Assembly: GCA_017506865.1 (NCBI GenBank)
Contig: JAFCMP010000301.1
Span: 62,001-126,000, forward strand
Direction of reading: 5' to 3'
From: Tribonema minus
Lineage: Eukaryota; Sar; Xanthophyceae; Tribonematales; Tribonemataceae
Length of the DNA stretch: 64,000 nt
Shown here: positions 11,230-22,620 of the stretch, one piece after another
How positions within the stretch are numbered: the first letter of the stretch is position 1
Layout: each line of letters starts with the position of its first letter
Program-made: the position numbers and the translations under genes
Notes under the pieces: model-generated
Told to the model about the DNA's origin: nothing
Database searches by the model: none
The model's input: the letters and a program-made list of their open reading frames with translations, nothing else

Positions 11230-13127
11230 CCACAGGGGACTTCGCGGACAACATGTGTTGTTGTACACTGATGATCACAGGTACCAACTAGCTGATGAAG
11301 TCACAGTTCAGCCGCAAAGAACGCATGCAATGGTAATTTGTGATGAGAAAGAAGTATCTTCGTTGCTGTCATGTCCATTACACACATGTGCATGTCAGTG
11401 GCAGCTATACAAGCGACCACTCCTGCTACTACCTGATCTGTCGTTGGCACTTTTGGTTTTGCCATACACATTTGACTTTATGCAGCAGCACATCGAGTCC
11501 ATCTATGCTGCCGTAAGCCGGCGCTGGGGCTTCGCACCGAGTCATCTGGTCGACGTCACCGAGGGAGACCGCAATTGTGTGCTGCAATTTGCGATGGCAG
11601 AGCTGCGCAACCTGCCCGACCTCCTGAGTCGCGAATCTCCAAGTGCGGTGGAAGGGTCTATCCCGCCTTTTGACCTACACGGTGGCATCATGTTTGGTTG
11701 GGTGAGTGTGCTCAAAAACGCCACAACGCCTGCTGTTGATACTGTTACAGTTGTAGGACCCTTTCCATTTGTTGAACCTTAACACTCAAATGCAGGTAGT
11801 TGTTGGTATACTTGAAGTGTGACCGGGCAGCATGCAGCTCCTCAATATCTACACGTTACATTGCGCAGCCACCTGAACCTTGTAGTTCTCAATGGACAGT
11901 GTGCACCAGACGCTTTGAGCACAGTGTCTGTTGAGCTAGCGCACATGACTAACCCTGGCATCCGTCTCATCACGTGCCGCACACAGCTTGACGGCAGCAG
12001 GGACCGAGTCAAGGTACAGCTTGACATCATGTCAGAGCTGTACGCTGAAGAGGCCGCCATTGCCAAGGCGCATGCAGACGCCAATGCAATTGGGGCACCA
12101 ACTTGCTTCAAGAAGCCTTTCGTGAGGTGCATTCTGCGACAGAATGGTGTCGCTGTGGCTATCACCGAGGAGTGGGACGCTGCCCTTCAGGCGCGGCGCA
12201 CCTTCTTGCAGCAAGCACCTGCAGACTGGCCTCAACGCGAGGCTTCGATCAAGGCCATCGAAGACTGGGTCATCTTCCTGGCCCAGGTCAAGGGGTTCTT
12301 GAAGTGGCAGGGACGTTGAGTGTGTACTGTCTGCTGACGCGACAACCAAGTAGTAGCTGCGCGTCATCGGCGGCTGCCAGTGGAAGCCCTGTTGAATATT
12401 GCGACATGCTGCGACTGAGCGCACTATACACCAGCAATGACAGTTGATTTTTTGCAATCACCAGCCGCCGCCCTTGAAGAGCTACTAGTACCCTCACGTG
12501 AAGTGATCACCTGTACGTACAGCTCTTCAAAGCGTATGGAGTGCTGCCGCCGCACATTTGCTGCATATACATGAACTCAGTAAACAGTCGTTCATGTCTG
12601 TGAACTCAGTAAACAGTCGTTCATGTACATGGTATTCTGTTGTTGCCAGATGCAGAGATTGTAGGCTAGTCCGTCCATGAGAAACACCCACGTAAACACA
12701 CACATATTGCCACACAGGCAAAGGAGCCAGTGACTACGCCGCCCTTGCCACTTGCAATTTCGTGGCCCCCTGAAGTTGCACACTTGCATGCAGGCTGAGC
12801 CTGCCTGCTGGATACCTCACTGTGCGCTGCTTCCTCGTCTCTCTCGTGCAGCTGCGCGATGCGTGGGACAACCTGATGTGCTATTTTGACATCAACCCAC
12901 TGGAGCCATATCGCACTGCCATGCACCGCCCGCACCGCACGGTCATCAGCCAACTGCTGATGGCCAAGTACTTCCACCGCCTCTGCGGGTGCACGCTGCC
13001 GTACGACGGGGACTTTGTCAACGTGGTCGTAACTGACCAGACTTCCCGTTTTAACACTCGCTCCAGAATGCCGCAAGACCCGCAATGCGTGCCCAGCGTA
13101 TTTGAGGGCCTTCTCCAATTGATGTGA
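11230..13127 (+). CDS. unidentified gene family, copy 1 (splice-site damaged)
   Basis: Three exon-like blocks are shared with the minus-strand copy at 14046-16690, in the same order. Block B is 11486-11701 (acceptor TGCAG, donor TGG|GTGAGT), with R-R-W-G-F-A-P and R-N-C-V-L-Q-F-A-M-A-E-L-R. Block C is about 11925-12316, with R-L-I-T-C-R-T-Q-L-D-G-S and A-I-A-K-A-H-A-D-A-N-A-I-G-A-P. Block D is 12851-13127, with R-F-N-T-R-S-R and D-P-Q-C. The other copy has donor GTACGT at the end of block C; here it reads GGACGT, so that site is probably lost and the frame stops at once. Intron sequence is also shared with copy 2, so the genomic segment was duplicated rather than an mRNA. The family is not recognised. 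The first exon is missing or unfound. Confidence 0.5.
12570..12640. repeat. short tandem repeat
   Basis: Two adjacent copies of a 29-bp unit containing GAACTCAGTAAACAGTCG followed by TTCATGT lie in the intron between blocks C and D of the gene around it. Confidence 0.8.
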
Positions 13128-14045
13128 AGTTGATTTGATTGCTCTCGTTGTCGAAGTGGGATGTGTATTTCGTTTGGGGGGCTACAAGATCGCATTGTGT
13201 ATAGTATGGCGTCAAACCTTCCAAACAAGATGCTTGTTTGCGTATTGACAGGAAACTTGTGGTTGCTAGAATCAACTCTCACGTAGTGATTGTGGAGCGC
13301 AGTCACCGTGAGAGCATCCAGATTGCGAACACTCTCACCACTTGCACAGGAACCCAATGTGCACAGTTGGTCATTTGCAAAGTAAGCCGTCACTTTGCAG
13401 TGTTGTATTTCAGCTGCCATTTGCCTTGTTACAAGGAAAATTGCACGCCAACTCACCCATGAACATTTTGAGGGTCGTTCGTGTGCATGTCTACATATGG
13501 GCTGATTCTGAAACTCTGCAAACAGAGGACTGCAAGGCATGACCGCTGTTACCCCTCTTTCGTGTGCCGGCCTCAGGAGCCTGTTGGCTACATCGCTACT
13601 CCCAAGCGCCAACAGGTCATTGGGCCTCTCCGCATCCTTTGGGCATCTCCGCGTTCTCTGCAAGAACTAGCCAAGTGGCGCGTCGAAGCTATGCTAATAG
13701 CAGTTGCATCTCGTAGCATAGATTAACGCCTCCACAACTACAGTTGGCGACTCGCATTTGCTGCCATGCATTACCCGTGAGGGTTCGTGTTCCCCCCACC
13801 GCGCATGCCATGTGATTCAGCTGCCCTGTTATGTTGTGTGCTCAGCCAAGATGGCATGATGTTCCACAATGCATGCATGCATGCACTGTGACAGCACCGA
13901 CTTTCAAATTGTGCTCCTGGACCAGCCATCGCATCCTGTCGACCAGCCCAGTAGCTAGTTCACAGTGCGATCTTGTAGACCCCCAAATGAAATAGATTTC
14001 AAAATTTACAAAATTCTTGAAATAGAGAAAAAAGTGCAACCTCAC

Positions 14046-16690
14046 CTCGGTTGATGTGGTCAAAGCCTACACATAGGCTGCCCATGGGCTCGCATTGCGG
14101 GTCTTCCGGCAATCGGGAGCGAGTATTGAAGCGGTAAGACTGGTCGCTGACGACCACATCGATGAGGTAGGTCCCCATCGTAGGGCAGAGTGCACCCGCA
14201 AAGGCGGTGAAAGTACTCTGGAGCGCCGTGCGGGGGGGGGGGGGCAGGGCAGTGCCAAATGGCTTCTGTGGGTCTTCGTCAAAGCGGTGCATCAAGAGGT
14301 CGTAGTGGAGCACCTGCACAGCGAGACGAGGAAGCAGCGCCCAATGAGGTGTGCAGCAATGAGCCTGTGTGTACATGTGTGCAACTTCAAGCTCACGTGC
14401 CCATGGCTTGTAGCGGCAAGGGTGACGCTGTCATTGGTTTGCCTGAGTTCGCCTTAGTGACTCTGTGTGTGCTCCCAGGCCGTTGCTCAGGGATGATTCT
14501 GCTGACAAAACTTTGCGGAAAAACATAGAAGTATTAGTCACAGATGAATTCACAGATGAATTCACTGACAAAGCATCGCTGAGAAAATATTTATTACTAT
14601 TTCTGCTTCTGTTAAAACTTCACATTACATAAGCTTGATGGGCTTTATGTACGGGTGTTCACTTTACATGAGGGTACCGCATCAGTAGGTTGTTGCGATC
14701 TTAGATTGTAAAGTTACGCGCAACTTTTTACGCTGTAATTTAAGCCGTAAGTCAGAACGCACATCGCAACACCGTAACTTTCGGTACCGTAATCTACTGC
14801 AAATATCGTGACTTATACTATACACCCGCAGGGCTACAGGACTACGAGTTGAATCGCATTTTTTGCGTAACCCGCAGAATTCAGTTTTCAGTTGGAGTGA
14901 AGCTGAGGTGGCGCTGTTCATGCTGCTATAGATGGTGTTTGCGAGGCGAGACGCAGTGGAGATGTTTGTCGCTCCTGGGCAGCTCAAAAGCTGTCAAGTG
15001 AGGCGGAGCAAGTGCTTGCTGAATAACTTACACAGCGCATGAACTTGGTGTCACGAACGCCATGTGTGTGGGCAAAGAGTAGACTGGAGCACCTTTCAGT
15101 GGTAGGCGAGCTTACTGAAGGAATGCTCCTGTTGAACGCAACCACGGCGCGCACTTACCATGCTGACCCCAGCAGGAATCATTAATAGAAAACCGCAGCA
15201 ACTGCAGGGGCCAGGCTACGAGGCTTCAAGTTGAGGCCAGGTTTCACCTGCACACGCCTCAAGCCTTGACCTCTTCTGTGCTGGTCTGGAGCAGTAGGCA
15301 CGTCATTGACGAGCTTGCAGTGATGCACAAGCCTTAGTGATGACTAGGATGTATACATACAAGATGAAAGAAACCATGGGGAGATTCAATTTACGACGTT
15401 GTTCAGCATTTAGGTTCACGTTACGGTGAACTTAAAAGGTGCGATTAATTTACGATCGACAGCAGTTTCCGACTTAAGATTACGGTATGTTACGTTACGA
15501 TTTACGGCCTAAATTCCTTAATATTTACGATTGCAACAACCCTATTCATCAGTCAATGACATGATTGTACTGCCTCACTGTTGCGTCAGCAGAGCCAACA
15601 GACCCACGTACCTCCCACTTCAGAAACCCCTTGATCTGGGCCAGGAAGATGACTCAGTCTTCAATGGCCTTGAGCGAAGCCTCGCGGTAACGATTGCGGC
15701 CAGTCTACAGGCGCTTGCTCCGGGAACGTGCGCCGCGCCTGAAGGGCAGCGTCCCTCTCCTCGGTGAGCGCCACAGCGACACCATTCTGTCTCAGGATGC
15801 ACTTCACGAAAGTGAAGTGAGGTGGTGCGCCGATTGCATTGGCGTCTGCATGCGCCTTGGCAATGGCGGCCTCTTCAGCGTACAGCTCTGACATGATATC
15901 AAGCTGTTCCTCCACTCGGTCCCAGCTGCCATCAAGCTGTGTGCGGCATGTGATGAGACAGACGCAAGGGTAAGCGTTAGCCATGTGAGCTAGCTCAACA
16001 GTGCTGCATGCGTCTGATACACTGTGTCGACTGAGCATTACATAGTTGAGGTTGCTGCACCATGTAAGTCAATGTGTAGATATTGAGGAGCTGCATGCTG
16101 CCTGGTCAATCTTCAAGTATACCAGCAACTTCCTGCTTTTGAGTGTCAAGCTGCGACAAATGGAACGAGTACTACTATGGTACCAGCATCATCAGCAGGC
16201 GTTGTGGCGTCTCTGAACATACTCACCCAAGAAAACATGGCACCGTGTAGTTCGAAAGGGGGAACAGGCCCTTCCACCGCACTTGGAGATTCGCGACTCA
16301 GGAGTCGGGCAGGTTGCGCAGCTCCGCCATCGCAAACTGCAGAACACAATTGCGGTCTCCCTTGGTGACGTCGACCAGATGATGCGGTGCGAAGCCCCAG
16401 CGCCGATTCATGGCTGTGTACTTCCGAAGTATATAGACTCGATGTGCTGCTGCATGAATCTGTATGCCAAAAACCAAAAGTGCAGCAATAGTTGAAGTAC
16501 TAGCAGGACACTCTGGGGTCGCTTGTATAACTGCTTGACATTGTGTGGAACGGACACGACATGAAAAACATGTGGCGTCACAGAACACCATTGCATGCAT
16601 TTGATGAATCTGAAAATGTGGCTTCATCAGGTAGTACCTACAGCTGTGATCGTCATCCATACATGTTGTCCTTGAACTCCCCTGTGAAGA
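14046..16690 (-). pseudogene. unidentified gene family, copy 2 (inverted, disrupted)
   Basis: Read on the minus strand, the same exon blocks appear in the same order as at 11230-13127. Block B is about 16420-16200 (N-R-R-W-G-F-A-P-H-H-L-V-D-V). Block C is about 16010-15620 (L-I-T-C-R-T-Q-L-D-G-S-W). Block D is 14313-14046, with acceptor GTGCAG and donor GAG|GTGAGG, containing R-F-N-T-R-S-R-L-P-E-D-P-Q-C-E-P. Block C carries a 4-bp insertion near 15690 and a TGG to TGA change just after it, so the frame is broken, and the start of block B is also out of frame. Block D is intact. The TIR element at 14687-15543 lies in the intron between blocks C and D. The two copies are tail to tail, with about 0.9 kb between them. 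Confidence 0.55.
14687..15543. mobile_element. non-autonomous DNA transposon with long terminal inverted repeats
   Basis: The left end reads TAGGTTGTTGCGATC and the right end GATTGCAACAACCCTA, giving facing GTTGTTGC termini bounded by TA, compatible with a TA target duplication. Each terminal ~150 bp is AT-rich and full of CCGTAA/TTACGG motifs in opposite orientation, so the ends could fold back on each other. The central ~550 bp has no long frame. A MITE-like or foldback element of a Tc1/mariner-type TA-targeting family is the simplest reading. Confidence 0.55.
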
Positions 16691-16819
16691 CATGATTTCG
16701 ATGCTAGCATTGAAGCAAGTAGCATTCGGGTTTAGTCGGTGGTCACAGGTGCTGACAAAACAACATTGATGCTGACCTACGTTGCACTGGGACGCAACGA
16801 GTTGACAGGTACAAGTACT

Positions 16820-17400
16820 GTACTTTTATTAATTTCGCTTCGCAAGGGGCGCGAAAAGCCCTCTCTTTGGATGTGCACTCAATGCAACATTCCTTCTCCG
16901 AAGAGAGACTCAAACGCAAACAGGCTTCCCCCTCTTCACACTACCACCAACACCCCACAACCAAACCCTACTTAGGGTTGCCCAGCCGTGAGGCACACTT
17001 GTCCCGTCTTGAAAAAGATTTATGCAGGCCTGGGTCGCCTTTGACAGCGCCCAGAACTGAGGACCATGCTGACACGTCTGAATCACGCCTCTAGCCAAAA
17101 TGATCACTGGGCACCAGGCACTGGTGCTAAGGGTATCAGTGCTGTTGCTACGAAGAGTCCAACCCAACCCCACCAAACCCCACCTGAACCCCGATCGGTC
17201 CCCACTATCATGCTGCACCAAAGTGCCTAAGCTACTGCCTCTACACGACCAGACCCACTTTGAGGCCTCCCGTGTCTCTGCCAAAATGCTCCTAACCGTG
17301 AACAGCTTTGTGCAGGCCTGGGCTACTGGTAGCAGCGCCCAGAACTGAGGACAATGGTCATGGATCACTAAGTGCCAGGCACTGGTGCTGCAAAGGCTGA
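16820..17400 (-). mobile_element. LINE-like 3' end, family 2, copy 1
   Basis: The segment is nearly identical to 39852-40293. On the minus strand it ends in a short GC hairpin (GCTTTTCGCGCCCC...) then AATTAATAAAAGTA, which includes an AATAAA polyadenylation signal. Upstream is an open frame that continues as the 403-codon minus-strand frame at 16910-18121. That frame has an imperfect internal repeat (S-T-S-A-W...P-Q-F-W-A-L...A-Q-A-C). A shared 3' end and variable 5' limits are typical of 5'-truncated retroposed copies. The encoded protein is not recognised. Confidence 0.5.
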
Positions 17401-17611
17401 TGCTGTCACTCCAGCAAGCATATCTACTAAAACCCGCCCTTCTATTTGCTAGTGTTACCCCCCCCGGTGTCCCCGGCCGCACACTGGAACCCCTGCTGCG
17501 AACTCCTTCCTCCTGCTGCTCCTGCTCCTGCTCCTCCGCGCCGCTCCCGCCAAGCAGCTGCCGCCGCCTGCCCCGTCGCCGCGCACAGGCGCCGCTCTCT
17601 AACCACATGCC

Positions 17612-18375
17612 TTGGACAACACTCCGCAGAGTTGTATGACTAACAATCAAGGGTGCCGCGAGGCCCCAAGATAGTGTCCTTGTGTCGGTTGTGGGTTGAA
17701 GGCGTGCGCCATCGCCGGCGGCAGGGACGGCGGCGGATAGGCTCCGGTCTTCGACGGTGTGGTTGCAGGTGTTGGTGTTCGCGTTGATGATCTTGGCGCA
17801 GCAGGCAGCAGGCTTGACACTCGGTCGCTGCGTCGGCGTAGGCCACCAAGCAGGCGAAGCCGCCACCTGCCTGCGCCGTCGCCGCATCGCTGACCCTCCC
17901 CACGGACAAGACTCTGAAAGAGTGTGTGTAACAACAATCAAGGTACCGCTAGGTCCCAAGATAGTGTCCAGATGTGAGGTGCTGGGGCAGCAAATGCGGT
18001 GTACGGCGGCAAGTGCTGGTGGAGGCAGCGCAGGTCCGATGTCCACAGTCGCCGATGCAGCAGTCGGGGCCAGAGGTGCCAGCAGAAGCTGCGGTTTGCC
18101 GCCACACGAACAACACTCCATAGGAGTAGGGTCAACAATCCAGGGTGCCGTGAAGCCCCGGGATAGTGTCCTTGGTGGCGAACTTCAAGCGCAGGTTGGT
18201 CGGCACATGGCGGAAAAGGCACGAGCCCTGGCGACGGCCGAGCAGGCGTAGTCTGCAGCAGCTGCGCACAGCTGCATGAGCCCCACTCCTTCTGCTTCAG
18301 CCACGGATCAGCTCGAAGAGCAATTGGTATGACAATCAACGGTGCCAAAAGGCCCGAAGATAGTATCCTTGGGTG
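17612..18375. repeat. array of four ~68-bp units separated by GC-rich sequence
   Basis: Four related units start near 17614, 17904, 18110 and 18300. Each carries CAATCAAGGGTGCCG then GCCCCAAGATAGTGTCC on the plus strand. Spacing is about 290, 198 and 199 bp. The spacers are GC-rich and unlike each other. On the minus strand the units encode D-T-I-L-G-P-R-G-T-L in changing frames. Unit ends are weakly inverted (GGACAA... / ...GTGTCC). This could be a repeated small insertion or a repeated exon of a worn multi-domain gene. Confidence 0.6.
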
Positions 18376-18699
18376 GCGTGAGGGGAGGAAGTAGCTGCTC
18401 GTGCTGCTTGAGAGGCGAACTGCAAAGCTTTCCATGTCCTTGCCGATGCCGCGAGCTCGAACGTAATGCTCCTCTGGCCTGCTGGTGCTGTGTGATAAGG
18501 GGCTCCAAATGTGCGGCTGAAATGTGGCAGGTGCTGCTGCGGCGCGCCAGATGCACCATGGCTGGTAAAACATGCTAGGCGCGCCAGACAAGCAGCCCCC
18601 ACCCTCCACTTCATGGCGCTGCCACACCTTTCGATGTTGGCGAGCTGGCCCGGGGGGGGCAAAACTTGGAAGTGTACTGTACATGGAGTCTGCGTGGAG

Positions 18700-19799
18700 C
18701 TGGGTGGCCCTTAGACGGGTCTGTCTGTGGGGGGAGAGTCTTGTAGCTTTGTTCAGTATCCCTGCTAGTATGTGGGGGACAGTCGCTTGCGGGTGCTTTG
18801 TTGGGGGTGATGTGGGGGGTGGGGTGCGGCGTGCAAGCTTTGCATGCTACACCCAAGAGTGAAAACAAGGCGACACACCTACAACATGGCCTTTCCACAG
18901 CCACAAGTGGAACATAATAAAAGTACTGTACATGTACGGGTGCAACATGTATGTCCATGTACTGCTATGGTATGAGTACACTTGTACTTTTTATTAATTC
19001 TCGCTCACTTGTACTCGTATGGAATGAGTACACTCCTCCTGTATAAATACGGCGTGCGGAATTGTGCACGAGCAATCGTACAGTACGAGTTCATGCATAC
19101 GAGTGCTTGTACAATTGCGCGTCACAAGCAAATGACTCGTCTCGTTGACGGTTGACGTTTGCTTTCTGTAACTTTTCATCTGCTGCCCTAAATCTGCTGA
19201 AGCCGCCGACCTGTTACAGGTCTGCTTTGCATGTCTAAAATCAGAGCGCGTCACTGCAACCTAACCCTAAGAGGCCGCCCACATTATCGCTCTTTGCCGA
19301 GCAGCCGCATGTGAGTGTACAACATGAACACCTCCTTGCCTTGCACGTTGTGATGCCTTCTGCAATGCCATATCAAATATATGTATGACAGACACCCTGC
19401 AGCATGCCTGAATCATTTTCTCTTTAAAAAGGACCACAAGCAGCAGAACATGGTCCTCTGCGGTATTCCAATCAGCCCCAAGTACACCACCGTGGCAGCA
19501 GCGTGCGCCATCCGCACTGCTGCTCCGCTGGGTGCGCAAAGCTGGCCTTTGCCAAGTGCAATTGAAGTATGAAACCACCACCAAAGTACTTTAAGGTAGG
19601 TAGGGTCATTGGTTGACATCTACCTTGGCACCAGTATGTGAGTGCCAGTAGATGCTGATATTGTCAGGCTTGCACAGACTGACAGGTCATACAGCCACCG
19701 TGTAAGGTCAAGGAGGGGCTTGAGAACATGTAGTGCGTGCGGTAAGTAGAATCACTGCTGCGAGGCCTACACGGCCGCCTATGCGCGCCAACGCACGGC
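18700..19799. other. no gene recognised; LINE 3'-end scar
   Basis: At 18986-19006 the tract GTACTTTTTATTAATTCTCG matches the 3'-end motif of LINE family 1 and is followed by unrelated sequence with repeated TTGTACTCG/GAGTACAC words. Nothing else was identified. Confidence 0.4.
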
Positions 19800-20147
19800 A
19801 CAAGACATGTCACTGAGAATGCTGCACGCGTGTCTCCTGTAGCAGGTGACAAGTTAAGCTATTGAAGCATCTCGAGGGTGTCCTACTGTACAGCTCGCAC
19901 TTGACTCACGTACATTGGTGCTGAATAAGAGAGCATTTGCACACAACCTATCATGTTGCCTTGGTATACCGTTGCAAACCCTCAACTCAACTGAGAGAGA
20001 ATACAGAGAACTCAGCCGTTTTAAAAGGTTGTTGTACAGAGGCTTTCACAATCACTGCTGCAGCAAGTTGTAAATTGCAAGGCTTGCTGCACCCACTTTC
20101 CAATGCATCTTTTGACGGAGGATGCTTCTGGCAGTGCAGATGCTACT

Positions 20148-21950
20148 GTAGATCACGGGATATAAACCCCCCTCTTGTATAAACCCCCCCATCTTATGCC
20201 ATGGTATAACACCCCCCATGCCTTCTGTGAGGTATGGGCATGCATGCAAGACCAGGGGTACCCTGTAGAAGACCGGGGTAGGCACGTGTCGTATAGGACT
20301 GGGGTTGTGAACAAAGGAACAAGGCAGGTACGCAAACTTCAAGTCAAACGGCATGATTCAGCGCGAGGGAAAGTGTGCTGCAGCGTATGGTGCGCGTCAT
20401 CAAGTGCGACACAGTGGCGTGCCATGCTTAGGGTTAAGGTTAGGGTTAGCGCCACGCGGTCAAGGCGCCGCTCCTGGAGCGCGCCCTGCATGACATGGTG
20501 CGCCGCATGTTCGGCCTGGAGCGCGCCATCGACGACGTCCACTCGGCCCGGCTTCGCCGTCAAGAAGCAACTGGTCGAGAAGATGATGAAGGGCGAGGCT
20601 GCAGTGAGCTGCAGGCGTGCTGGCGCTGGAGCGGGGCCGAACAGGGTTAGGGTTGGGGCTAGGGTTAGAGTTTGCCCTCACAGCTTGCCCTCCCAGGACG
20701 AACTCGCGGCACTCGATGTCGTGTAGGGCGCGCTCCAGGAGCGGCGCACCGACCGAGTGGCGCGCTGCTGTGTCGCACTTGATGACGCGCACCATACAAC
20801 CGGACGCAGGTGGTGTGCAACCTGCGTCGCTGCAAAACCCTCTGCAGCCGTGCATTCGCAGTGCTAAGGAGGCGTTCAAACCAAACGTGCTTGGGCAGGA
20901 GCTGTATAACGTCCATTTGTGGTCTGCTGCTTGCAGCAGTAAAAGAGCTGCAGATTTATCATGCGATACCGTCTTGTTCGATATCATGGACCGGTTCCAA
21001 CATTTGCGGTATGAGAGTAAAAAGGGGGGGGCCCGCGAGTTTGGGATGGCCAGTTAAAAGGGTGACCGCTATATATGGAACGGCCTCAGAACACAACCCC
21101 AGCATATATAGCGCTTGTGTGTGTGTGCGCTGGTGATTTCCGGTTCAACTCAAACTTCTAAACAAAACCTCACAAGTTGACTGCGCATATTACAACGGAC
21201 GGCAGGCCCACGAAGGCTAAAAAAGCCAAGGACGCTGCAGAGGCAGCTGGGAAAGCTGGCAGGCAACGCACTCTTGGCTTCCTACGCGTAGATGCACCTG
21301 TCGCACCAGACTGAGATTGGTTGCGGTTGTGTGGTCATGGCGTGGCGTGAGGACTGCCTCTGCAGCTGTTGCTGCAGCAAGAGAGGGCGCGGTCGCGGTG
21401 CTTGCCTCATAAGGAACCACAACCATTTGCTAGGACCAGCGATGACGAAGTGCTGCTTCAAAGCACGAGATCATTGCTGCTCAGAAAAAGCCCAGAAAAC
21501 CTGCTGCCAGCAACTAGCAGATCATGCTGCTGGCTGTGGCTTCTGTTGCTTCAAGCATGCATGGTGCTTGCAGTTTTTGCATGCTTCCAGCCAATTTAAT
21601 CACTGCATTGTCATAGCTTACAGACATATGATGATGTTTAAAGACCCACAAACGGTGGAAGTTACTGAGTTTGTAGTTGCGTGTAGGTACTGGAACCCCC
21701 CTGTCCAACATTTTGGGTTCGCCAGTTAAAAGGGTGACCTATGATTTGGGTCCTGCTGTTAAAACTGTCGCAAATGTTGGACCCGGTCCATGATGTCGAA
21801 CAAGACGGTATGTACGACCGCAGCCACCCAAGCGCGTGTAAGACGGGGGGTACGTCGTATAAGCCCCCCCCTCAAATAAGGTCCCCCGGTGTCCCTACAT
21901 GAGCCTCGCAGCGCGAATAGACTTGGGGGGTTTCATGCCCCGTGATCTAC
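20148..21950. mobile_element. 1.8-kb TIR element with nested inverted repeats
   Basis: The left terminus CTGTAGATCACGGG, followed by ATATAAACCCCCC, mirrors the right terminus GGGGGGTTTCATGCCC, followed by CGTGATCTAC. Both ends carry repeated GTATAAACCCCCC-type words in opposite orientation. The paralogous empty site at about 9833-9855 (GCAGATGCTTACTCAGG) supports insertion. Inside are an inverted pair at 20965-21008 / 21769-21811, a direct pair (GCCAGTTAAAAGGGTGACC) at 21050 and 21721, and a GC-rich palindrome (20387-20797). No intact transposase was found. A small basic frame near 21190-21310 (K-A-K-K-A-K-D then R-Q-R-T-L-G-F-L) might be a remnant. A clean target duplication was not seen. 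Confidence 0.55.
20387..20797. repeat. GC-rich imperfect palindrome
   Basis: Arms 20387-20423 / 20757-20797 (ATGGTGCGCGTCATCAAGTG and its complement) and 20462-20493 / 20716-20748 (GCGCCGCTCCTGGAGCGCGC) flank a loop of about 220 bp. Both arms encode M-V-R-V-I-K-C-D-T and L-E-R-A-L-H-D, so a coding piece was inverted and duplicated. TTAGGG-like runs lie at 20428-20449 and 20643-20669, between the arms. Confidence 0.6.
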
Positions 21951-22620
21951 GGTAGTCAGTCAGGGCCTCATCTTGAGTGTAATGACAACAATCATAATTC
22001 AGCAATTCGATAAAGTTCCGGTCATGGGCAAAGCACCCTGCCTGCTCGCCCGCTGGCGCAGCTGCAGTGTGTCATCTGCAGCACCTCAAGCGCTCCCCTC
22101 GGCAAAGCTGTGCTACTTGGCAGCTTGCTCGCCTTCGCTTGCCGGGGCATGGATATCCTGCGCAGGCGGAGGCAAAGGGTGGCCGCGCCATATGAACGAC
22201 TGGTGTAGCTGCATATGAAAACGCGCTATTGGGCAGCTCAACACCGCAACAGCTTTATAAAGCAACCGCACCGAACACCTCGCACCAGAGAACAAAGCGG
22301 ACAAATCAATGTTTTTGTTCAAGTTCTACATGGTGGAAGGCTAACCTTGCGCCTGCTTTATTCTCGAGAAATGCTCTCGTAGACAGCAGCTGCAAAGAAA
22401 GCTCAGGATGCTTCGGGCTCAAAGGCACGGCTGCCTTCGCGGCAAAGGCTCCTGTGATGCAAGAGATGCACGATCCGACAACTTCAACTGCCACATGCAA
22501 ACTTCAACTCTCACTTCACTGTCACGGTTCGGTGTGCTGGCTTCGACTCGTGTCAGGCACCACATCGGGCACGGCATCAGCAGGTGTCTAGTCGTCCCTT
22601 TAGAGGAGAAGCGATTGCAT

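Larger units (their letters stand above)
19800..22620. repeat. segmental duplication, copy B, split by a transposon
   Basis: 19800-20145 matches 9460-9840, and 22000-22620 matches 9870-10570, in the same order and orientation. The interval 20148-21950 has no counterpart in copy A. Confidence 0.65.

Noticed and set aside
12881..13663. 260-codon minus-strand frame
   Set aside because: It is antisense to the conserved plus-strand block D, whose reading is supported by the second copy; the rest looks random.
17612..18375. CRISPR-like array of units and spacers
   Set aside because: Units are ~68 bp and imperfect, spacers vary widely in length (about 130-220 bp), and the genome is eukaryotic.
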